A program made the position numbers and the translations under genes. This document shows positions 55,697-64,000 of a DNA stretch of 64,000 nt, one piece after another. The notes under the pieces were generated by a model. It was not told the DNA's origin and made no database searches. It saw only the letters and a list, made by a program, of their open reading frames with translations. The stretch comes from Gymnopus androsaceus JB14 (taxonomy: Eukaryota > Basidiomycota > Agaricomycetes > Agaricales > Omphalotaceae): assembly GCA_009733575.1 (NCBI GenBank), contig ML769669.1, forward strand, positions 1 to 64,000. Reading direction: 5' to 3'. Numbering within the stretch: the first letter of the stretch is position 1; the number at the start of each line of letters is the position of its first letter.

Positions 55697-56662
55697 ACCA
55701 GACAATTGAGCATGAAAAGCATCAGAAGAAGATCCAGCGCCCTTTTGACCCTGAAGCTGAGGAACTATCTGAGACGAATTGCCATTGTTATCTGGAAGTA
55801 ATTGTTCAACGTTGTAAATCTGGAGAAGGTTCAGAGACAGAACACACCACGGGTTGCTTGAACTTGTGAAACCCCCACGACCGATCCCGATTTCAGATTA
55901 TTAGTGTCTGGATCATGCTTGGTTAAACTCTTCGAAAAACTGGATCCACTTCGATTGAAGGGTCCAGCCGATGCTTTCAAAAACCGGTTTGTTCTTCGAG
56001 GCTCTGTCATGGATGATGAGGGAACGAAAGCAAGTTAGCGGGATCAATCAATCGATGGATTGACCTGCGGTATGCTTACCTACTCCCCACCCGGTCCGGA
56101 TTGAACGAAGACACTTGTATTGACCATCTGATCGTCCGGTACTGTATTGATTTATATGTACACAGTCAACAGAGTTTCTTCAACTTTCGCCTCTTTTTGG
56201 CGCGTCACGGTCGACTTCCATCTCCCAGGAGACTCCCATCCGGATATTTGAGCTCAAAAGAAGCATATACCGCTTGCCATATAGGCTCGCCGACGAGGTA
56301 ATGGGACATCGAGAAGGCAGAGAAGGTCATTTCAAGGTCATAACAAGCTATCAATCTATCTAATCGCCACTTATCGCCCGACCTTTTTCCATTTCGCCGC
56401 CTTGCCGCCATGGCTTTACGGTGGGTGGCGATATACATGGCTATCTCCAACAGCATTGCCATTAATATTAAGCAATAATGGATGAAATCTAAGAAAGCTG
56501 ATGATGGTTTGGGAAAAACTTGGAGCGTACGCGCCACGGCGCTTATTGCACAACCAATGAGCGCTCGCGACTTACGGCATATAAATTTCTTTCCGTTTGA
56601 CACGAACAACCATTCTTCCCGCTTTTTTTTCTTTACGACTTCCCTCTCCACCTTCAGCGTAT
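55697..56662. other. Intergenic
   Basis: The minus strand stays open in the NB-ARC frame to about 55900 (LQIYNVEQLLPDNNG...), with no ATG, which may be 5' untranslated sequence or an upstream exon. The rest holds the divergent promoter of the GDT1-type gene. Confidence 0.4.
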
Positions 56663-57623
56663 ATGGATATTGAAAATGGCCAACCAGAAGGAAGCCTTGA
56701 GGCCCTCGTCCAATCTTTTGCCATGATTCTGGTTTCTGAAGTGGGGGACAAAACGTTCCTCATCGCAGCCATTCTTGCCATGAGCAATCCTCGCCTAGTT
56801 GTCTTTGCAGGAGCCTTTGGCTCTCTAGTCGTCATGTCCATCCTCTCTGCAGCCATGGGTCACATTCTTCCATCACTTTTACCTCGGCGCTGGACGCAAC
56901 TCGCAGCAGGGATTTTATTTTTGGTTTTTGGAACCAAGATGATGATTGAAGGGAGACAGATGAAAGCTGGGAACGAAAAGATACAGGAGGAGATGAAGGA
57001 GGCGGAGGAGGAGATTGAGGAGGATGATGCACGTCATGAGGGAGCTAATGAGCATCTCAATGTTATTCCGCTGGAAATGATTGAAGGAGGTCGGAGCCCG
57101 GTTTTTAACCCCGATGCGACTCTCACTCCACGAAAAACGAAACCTTCGCTCGTCGAGGGCGCACGGAATTTCTGCAGCTTGTTTCTTGGACCTATCTTTG
57201 TCAAGGCGTTTGCGTTGACGTTTCTGGGTGAATGGGGAGACCGTAGTCAGATTGCTACAATTGCATTGGGGGCTGCGCATGTGTGTTCATCATATTTTGT
57301 TTTCAATACATCTCGACTTGAGCTGATCATCTGTTTAGAACGCTTACCTTGTCGCGCTTGGGACTATACTCGGCCATGGGTGCTGTACCGCAGCTGCAGT
57401 CATTGGCGGTAAATACGTATCTACAAGATATCCGCGAAACATAGTACGTTTTCGAGCTTTGTCTCATCAAGTACATCATTTAACAAGCGTTCTCTTCCTA
57501 GTCACTCTCGGAGGGGCAGTCCTCTTCCTACTTTTCGGGGTCTTGTATTTGTACGAAGTATTCATGGATTCCACTGCGTACGATGTATCTTTACCCATCA
57601 TCAATCACCCAGAAGATACATAG
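56663..57623 (+). CDS. GDT1: GDT1/TMEM165-family (UPF0016) Golgi cation transporter
   Basis: Three exons (56663-57280, 57339-57447, 57502-57623) give 282 residues, typical for fungi. Both family signatures are present, EVGDKT near residue 28 and EWGDRS in the C-terminal half, separated by an acidic Glu/Asp-rich cytosolic loop (EEMKEAEEEIEEDD). There are six to seven hydrophobic helices. Yeast Gdt1 moves Ca2+/Mn2+ against H+ in the Golgi and supports glycosylation; the same role is expected. The start was set to MDIENGQPEG, the first ATG. The second donor (C|GTTTTC at 57448) is weak but is the only one keeping the frame into TLGGAVLF. Confidence 0.93.
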
Positions 57624-57701
57624 ACGCTTTCTTCTCTGGACATTCACGGAACATTCATGGCATATCTTGTACGCCCAAAAAAAACGGAACGCAGCACGCT
57701 A

Positions 57702-58766
57702 TTATACCATTCTACATATACTGTAAATAGCCCTACCTAATAATATACGACCTGGACGCATTAGAGTTACTCCAATAACAACTCCCGCTAGCTTCTGCCG
57801 TTTACTCTCTCCGAAACCAATAGCGTCTAGATACACATCTACACCTCCGCCTTCCTCGAGAAACTTCCATACCTCGTCAACCACCTCCCCTGGCGCAAGG
57901 GTATACTTTTCGTCCATTCCAATTTCACGTACTTCGTCCATCATTGATTCACGAACGCGGTCCAGACCTTGGCCAGACAAGATATAGTCTGCTTTGACAA
58001 GGTCGACGGGAACGCGAAGGATGAAAAGGACGATTATGATGACAAGACCTGAGCGGTCTTTTCCCTGTGTGCAGTGGATGAGAATAGGGTAGGCTTGAGG
58101 ATCGAGGTATACGTCCAAGGCCTGTGGAAATACGTTATGATTGAGCGAACCGTGAGAGATCTGTGTGTGAAGATATGTACCTGTAAAATCTCGTTCTGGC
58201 AAAACTGCAAGGAATCTTTGCTCAACCCGACGAGTCCCCTAGGACCCATTACGTTCTTTCCAAGGATGCGTATAGCTGCCATACGATATTGCATGATCAT
58301 GAGAAGGATAAACCACCTATAATGATAAGTTGCGTTCTTGATTAGTTCGTGTCCTCAACCGAGCTTATACACACTCACGCAATTTGCCACCACTTCAGCT
58401 GCATCACCATGTTCATCTCAAACCTCCTCCCAATGAAATTAATCTTCACCGTGTCCCAGTTCACAATTGGTCGTTCTAGGCCTCCCATCATCATTAGTAG
58501 CCCCCTTCAGAACCTCCTTGCGCTTCAAATGCTCCGACTTGGTCCTCAAATCAATAACCGTCTTTAACCGGTATTTTTCTACCAACAACTGTGTATCCGC
58601 TTGTCGTGGTTTCGTCCAAACGACCAGAGCGAAGCAGAAAACCTTCTTTGATTACGCAGACTGGGAGTTTGTCGCTGCTGCTGCTGCTGAGGGAATTAAC
58701 GACCCTTCCGACGTCCCGAAAGTTGTGGATAGCGGTGAATGGGGGATTGGAGATAGTTTCTGCCAT
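57702..58766 (-). CDS. Tyrosine protein phosphatase, bacterial/Oca-like family (Y_phosphatase3)
   Basis: ATG at 58764-58766 opens MAETISNPPFTAIHNFRDVG, the usual family start. LLRSGRLD follows, then FDLRTKSEH. The P-loop is HCTQGKDRSG at about 58050-58080 (Cx5R). A helix IIIVLFILRVP and RVRESMMDEV follow. About five short introns. Hydrolysis of phosphotyrosine (or phosphoinositides in some relatives) is expected in the cytosol. It is convergent with the GDT1-type gene, 80 bp apart. Confidence 0.88.
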
Positions 58767-59080
58767 GAAACCTATTGATAAAGACGCGTCGGAGAGGTTG
58801 GGTACGACCGTCTAATGCTGGTCTAAGTTAAGCAAGCCCGATGCAAGCCGTCAGATTCAGGGATAAAAAATTTGAAGATTTGGACATCTGTACATGGTCG
58901 TCAAATACGGAAACTAAAAGGAAGGGGGCAAGGTTTTGGCGGTTGCGAGCGTTGAGTATGTGCCCAAGATGAGAGAAGAAGAGAAAGAAGCTGTGAACCC
59001 GCCGGATCCGGACTTATTTATTTAATCCCGTCATCTTTTGAAGTCTGACCACGACTAGTCTCCTTTAGCCATGCTACAAC
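58767..59080. other. Intergenic, phosphatase promoter
   Basis: No feature seen. Confidence 0.4.
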
Positions 59081-59800
59081 GCAGGCACCCTAGGACCACA
59101 GGATATTGAGAAGTTGCGTTGAATCTCTTCCGCGCTGGCCTTGTAATTGCGTTCAAGGGCCTTTTTGGCACCGGAATCAAGCTGTTAAACAGAATGCTCT
59201 GACTCCAGATATTGACACAGAACGAAGACTGAAGCTGGCTGCTGGAATGTCGAGACGAATAAAGTCACAAAGGATACTCTGTTCGCAATCAGTTCGAAAT
59301 CCAAGGTCAGCATAACAACGTGGTCTGTGTCTAGAAATGCTGAATTCATGCTCCTATCTTATAGATACAGGTCGAGTGATCTCGAACGAGAGCATTTTAC
59401 CTCGAATCGAAGATCTCTTCCATTATACATGCCTAAAGCATGAAATGTCAGGTCCTGTTGTACTGTATCCGTGGGAGAGAACAATCATTGATCTAACTTT
59501 GAACCATCGTACTGGTTCATGTCGAGGTCTAACTGACGCAACGCATATCGTCCTTGGTTCCTTGTCAACCAGTTGATCCTACTCTTCGCAACTTCTTATA
59601 AGACGGTAAGCGCAATCTAGCCACTTAACCCTATGCAAGTATAACAGTATTGGGTGATACTTGTTATCGGGTTCGCTATGATGGGAATCTTGTGACAAGC
59701 AGTTGCCAGTGGATTTGGGGATGTTCTCGGAGAGACGGTTCGAGCTCGAGCAGAAGTTTGGTCTAAACGAATTCAAAGAAAGTTCGTTATTGATATTTAG
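59081..59800 (+). pseudogene. Decayed tandem copy of the beta-lactamase-like gene
   Basis: 59140-59300 matches exon 1 of the neighbour at 59984 (TTTTTGGCACC-GAATCAA, GTTAAACAG, GGATACTCT-TTCGC). 59380-59570 matches exon 2 (ATCTCGAACGAGAGC, GAAGATCTCTTCCATTATAC, CATCGTACTGG). 59700-59780 matches the last exon (GGAGAGACGGTTCGAG). Exons between are missing and the frame is broken throughout. Confidence 0.85.
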
Positions 59801-59983
59801 TTTAACACCTACTCACAGATGGACTCCTTTCGATCAACTCATGTCGATGGTTCCTGCACAGAACGGGAACCTTGTATGTAGAGGCGGCTCGTTATAACAA
59901 CGATGACGATGCTTTGACCGCACAACTTTCATTGTTCATTTAGATATACACCTCCAACGACCCAGTCCCACGTTGATATTTCG

Positions 59984-62367
59984 ATGTACATTTCTCAACT
60001 CATCGTCAGCATCGGCTTTTCAGCGACTGCAGCCCTTGCAGCGATTCAAGCACCTTTTTTGGCACCAGAATCAACCGTTAAACAGGATGTTTTATCCCCG
60101 GAAATTGACACTTTTATAGAAAAGATCTTGGCCGACTGGAATTCACCTGGTGGCGTTGGAATTGCGGTCGTGCAAAAGAACGAAGACGGGAGCTGGAACG
60201 TGGAGACTAAGGGATATGGAGTCGCAAAGGCAGATGGCAGTAAAGTCACAGCGGATACTCTATTCGCTATCGGGTCGAATTCCAAGGTCGGCGGAACATG
60301 GTATCGCGTTTAGGAGTGCTGTTTACGCCCTTCCAGTTATTCGACATTATTGCCACAGGCCTACTAATCTCAAACGAAAGCCTTTCACCCCGAATCTCCT
60401 GGAACACGAAGATCTCTTCCATTATTCCAGAGTGGGAAATGTCAGATCCTGTTGCATCCTCGGAGAGCACGATCATCGACCTAATGAGCCATCGTACTGG
60501 CTTGCCTGGTTATGATGAGGTATACTACGAAAAGCAGAGCTTATCTTCTTTGGTTCGTTGATGTGCTCTGTCTAATGGCTGCCATTCATACCTAACTGTT
60601 CTCGATCAGATATCGAAAATCAAGTATCTCAGGCCTTCCGCTGGATTTCGCGAGACTTGGCAATACAACAACATGATGTATACCACTCTCTCATACATCC
60701 CGGAAGTGCTCTTGAAAGTCCCTTTTACTCGATATGTAAAGGAACACATTTTTCTTCCTTTAAACCTCACTTCTACCACTTACTCTGCCGATATTGCGGA
60801 AGAGAGTGGAAATCTCGCTAACGGTTTTGAAAGGGAAGGTGTCAATAAGACAGAGGATATTTTTGGAGTGGGTACGACAAGGGCACTGCCCTACTGGGCC
60901 CCTTACGGAGGGGAAGATGGACACAGTGAGAAAAAGTCCAGGAAATTCAACCACGCATCAAACTCATTCTGTCTCTTGCAGTTTTATCCGGTGCTGGTGG
61001 CATAATCTCCAGTGCTAAAGATGTGGTACGTATCACAAATTACTAGTGGTAACATCAGCCAATTCTCGTACAGGCGACATGGCTACAAACGCTTCTCTTG
61101 GAGGGCAAAAACCCGGCGAATGATGAGCAGGTTATACCTTCCGCTGTAATCCAAAAAGTGGCTACAGGGATTACCGTAGTAGATGGTACAACGTGAGTGG
61201 TCCCTCCAGCTGTCTCATTGGTACTCAACAAAGTTCAATTCAGTCCCTATCCCGAACTTGCACCTAGTCTATATGGTGGAGGGCAGTTGATCTCTTCTTA
61301 TCGAGGTCATAGTACGTGTTCCACAAATACTTTGGCCTCCTTTTCTTATTCGTATTGTTAGATTTCATCGAGGTAAGTGATCCAAAATGCATGCGAATTA
61401 TTAGTAGGCTCAGTGTCACTTCCATTAGCATGGAGGTGGGACGACAGGTTAGGGCTTCGATTTTTCTCCTTAACGCTTCTGCCTTGGTGACACTAATAAT
61501 TTAACGCAGGCTTCCACACTCAAATCACTCGCTTTCCGTTCGACAACTTTGGCGTTGCAGTGTTAAGCAATGATAATTCCTACGGCACCCTGTTCATGAG
61601 AGTTATCAAATGGCGCATTGTCGACCAAGTTTTAGGTTTGGAACCAGTAGATTGGAATTCCAGGTGACGTCGAATACTTACCTTCGATAAACCAATTTTG
61701 ACTCGAGAGGATATTAAAGGTACAAAAATCAAGCCATAAAAGCTTATGAGAAGGAGGTCCAAGACTCGGTTCCCCGCCCAGCTGATCCTACTCCGCCCTC
61801 TGTATCTTTTTCCTCTTTACAGGGAAGATATCATAACCCGGCTTACGGTATTCTGGATTTATGTGGTATACTGCCTTCGATAAGCTCGTCGGAACTCAAG
61901 TTCAAGCTGCAAGGATTTCATAGAGGAGCTTTCCATCCGACTTCCTGGAGCAATGAACGTCTCCGCACCCACATTCTTTGCTCGAATGGACAAAGTTTGG
62001 ATCCACACACATTCGTTTCCAGCATTTCAATGCAAATGTGTTCAATGCTTCGGGACTCTTAAGCTTAGTAAGCGCATTCTTAGTTCTCTACGCCTTCCTC
62101 GTTGTCCTGTTACCGACGAATACCTCTCTATGTACGTACAGCCTATCATCGACATCAAACCGCAGGCGCAACAGTATTGGGTACACGGTAACGACGCTTC
62201 TGCGCCGGGAATTAATCCTGCTATCGAGTTTGCTCTGCACTCTGATGAAAATCGTGTGGCTGGACTTTGGATTCACAGGCGGGTTTTGGAGTGCAAGTCC
62301 AGGTGTAGGAGAACCTGTAGGAGAGACGGTTCGAGAGAGAGCAGAAGTCTGGTTTGATCGAATTTGA
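59984..62367 (+). CDS. Secreted serine beta-lactamase-like hydrolase (class C / transpeptidase fold)
   Basis: The signal peptide MYISQLIVSIGFSATAALAA is followed by the catalytic SxxK in GSNSKLF. Exon 2 starts at 60337 after a 50-bp intron. YNN (in WQYNNMMY) is the second motif and HGG, in HGGGTTG, the third. The exons between include an 11-nt exon (61362-61372) and a 19-nt exon (61429-61447), which together code NFIEHGGGTT. Fungal members are extracellular esterases or peptidases of unknown substrate. Toward the C-terminus the frame changes near 61893 and in a CACACA run near 62003-62010, after which FNANVFNASGLLS and GETVRERAEVWFDRI resume. It may be a recent pseudogene or contain indel errors. 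Confidence 0.75.
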
Positions 62368-62737
62368 AGTTGTTTTCTTATCGAGCGCTCCTACTATGAG
62401 TTGTATACAGGTGATTTTCCTTCCCTATAACGCAACTCGTGTCAAGTACAATGATACCACGCCCAGGGGAGATATGATGGTTTCTGCGCGACAATACTCT
62501 TCTACGATGACGAGGCTCTTACCAGAGATGCAAAAATTTTTCTAGCTCGTACGATTTTCAACGTGAAAAGCTTTTCTATAAAGCGCCGAAGATGATGGGC
62601 TAGCTGATCATGCGGCCATGCGGCCAATTCTAGTCCATACTACCAGGAACGTCGGAGAACGTCGGAGTTCCTGTCAATATCCCTGTCGCGGTCGTCTGAG
62701 TAACAAAAACGCGTGATTTACCTTCCATCTTTCTCCC
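62368..62737. other. Intergenic
   Basis: Promoter of the phosphatase gene that follows; a 63-codon frame at 62354-62545 has no motif. Confidence 0.4.
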
Positions 62738-64000
62738 ATGAAGTATACTGCAGTACTATGGATAGTAGTGGCCATCCACTTCCTGTCCTTCTTCCTCCCT
62801 CGCTCCTTTGAATCCATAATCTTATTCAACTCTTTGGCCTTCCAGGACCCAACAAACTCATCCAACATCATTACTGCCTTTGAATCCTTCATCCACGTCA
62901 AAGAGCCCCACCTAGGTTCCTCAGTCGAGTGCTAAATGATACCTTAACTGATTTGGGCTACGATGTTGACGTCTCCAATAGTGCTCATGTAGGAGGAAAA
63001 GACAAAGATAAATTCACCACAGCGATGCACCGAATGGCTTTATTCGCTGCACCAGGCTTGCCGGACGTTCATATAAATGTATCTTTAACCGGTTGCAACA
63101 CCAGAATCACATCTTTACCTCGTACAGCAGACTTTGAGGACCGCGGTGTAGTATCGGCCAACGTCTCCATAGGGTCCTGCTACACGCCCGGTTTGGGCTC
63201 GAGTCCGGTTAAACTTGCAGCCACAGCACTAGGGGCAGGAATCTACCCATAACTAGCACTACCGGGATTGCCACGATATATCATTCACCTCCGAATGGTT
63301 TTGGTATCGTTTCGGATATCGATGATACGATAAAGATTTCGGACGTGCTCAATAGTACGAAGCTCATCGAGAATACACTCTTTAATGATGCGGATCCTGT
63401 GCCTGGGATGCCAGAGTTGTATGCCTCACTCGCACAGTCCCTAACACACAAAACTTCCTCTGAGACGATCCCACCACAGTTCATCTACGTCTCCGGCTCC
63501 CCAATACAGCTCTACCCCTTCCTAACCTCTTTCATCGAAACAAAATTCACATCTTCCCTCGGTCCAGTCCTCTTGCAAAATTTTTCCTTCACCGACGACC
63601 CGTCGTTAATCATGAATTCGTTTGGGGACGGACGAGACGGAAAAGGATCAGGTAATGGGAAAATCGAGTATAAAGTAAGACGGATTAATAGTATTCATGG
63701 CATTTATCCCACCAAGAGTTTCTTGATGATTGGGGATTCAACAGAGAAAGATCCAGAGATCTATGGGCGCTCGTAAGTTTCTCTTAGTTTGCAACCGCGC
63801 TCTCATCCAGCTCACACTCCCGAATCCTTTTCCTTTCGCTCATTGATCCTTAATCCTTTTTTATTATCTAGTTACAACATTCACGGTCCAGCCTTCGTCC
63901 GCTGCATCTGGATCCACGTCGTCGAAGGCGCAAATAACACCGACGCGCGGTTCGCTGCTGCATTCAAGGGCGTCCCAAAAGAGAAGTATTCGGTTGTATA
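62738..64000 (+). CDS. APP1-like phosphatidate phosphatase, partial at window end
   Basis: MKYTAVLWIVVAIHFLSFF is a signal peptide, followed by the family N-domain (ILFNSLAFQDP, FTTAMHRMALFAAPGLP). The catalytic DxDxT appears as SDIDDTIK at about 63317-63340, then YVSGSPIQLYPFL and MIGDSTEKDPEIYG. After a 97-bp intron (63775-63871) YNIHGPAFVRCIWIH continues to the edge. The HAD-type catalytic core would dephosphorylate phosphatidate; the signal peptide suggests a secreted or vacuolar form. Two one-base frame shifts, near 62912 and 63250, break the N-domain, so it is either inactive or mis-sequenced. The C-terminus is outside the window. Confidence 0.8.

Overview
The window looks like nuclear DNA of a filamentous basidiomycete, most likely an Agaricomycete. 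Genes are split by many short introns (about 43-70 bp, GT-AG and several GC-AG). Several products belong to families common in mushrooms: a seven-helix membrane protein with a GDAIVVWRAW motif, a serine beta-lactamase-like hydrolase, a secreted APP1-type phosphatase, and an NB-ARC protein with kinesin-light-chain type TPRs. No bacterial, organellar, rRNA or tRNA features were recognised.

Layout. 1-2.7 kb: tandem copies of an extended short-chain reductase gene; the left copy is cut by the window edge and broken. 2.7-16 kb: a transposon nest. A decayed Ty1/copia element (3779-9915, minus strand, 363-bp LTRs, 5-bp target duplication) sits inside an older inverted-repeat element and itself carries a 400-bp foldback hAT-type MITE. 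A 4.38-kb stretch from inside the MITE to beyond the element is repeated in tandem (copies at 7185-11562 and 11563-15940). 16.3-19.1 kb: a seven-helix membrane protein and a HpcH/HpaI aldolase. 19.4-22.4 kb: a 66-residue protein gene in a dispersed segment, then a TIR element enclosing a miniature LTR element (TRIM). 22.7-28.1 kb: a pectin-lyase stump, a basic nuclear-looking protein and a 13-exon DHA2-type MFS transporter. 28.5-34.1 kb: a very large RING-H2 protein. 34.2-40.4 kb: two more copies of the 19.4-kb segment, one carrying a membrane-protein gene. 40.6-44.3 kb: two paralogous secreted hydrophobic proteins. 44.4-48.2 kb: non-coding direct repeats and a dead SDR. 48.9-58.8 kb: a dense housekeeping block (alpha/beta hydrolase, uridine phosphorylase, NB-ARC/TPR protein, GDT1-type cation transporter, tyrosine phosphatase). 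59-64 kb: a beta-lactamase-like pseudogene, its fuller neighbour, and an APP1-like phosphatase running off the end.

There is no obvious single biosynthetic cluster. The themes are local duplication followed by decay (SDR, beta-lactamase-like, secreted pair, the 19/34/39-kb segment) and nested transposons. The closest thing to a defence or recognition system is the NB-ARC/TPR gene. Its eight 42-residue repeats are nearly uniform, and it faces a uridine phosphorylase gene tail to tail; phosphorylase-type domains are common N-terminal partners of fungal NLR proteins.

Several otherwise good genes show single-base frame breaks, and the two 4.38-kb copies differ in their last kilobase mainly by homopolymer length. 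Some breaks may therefore be sequencing or assembly errors. All exon borders were drawn by eye.
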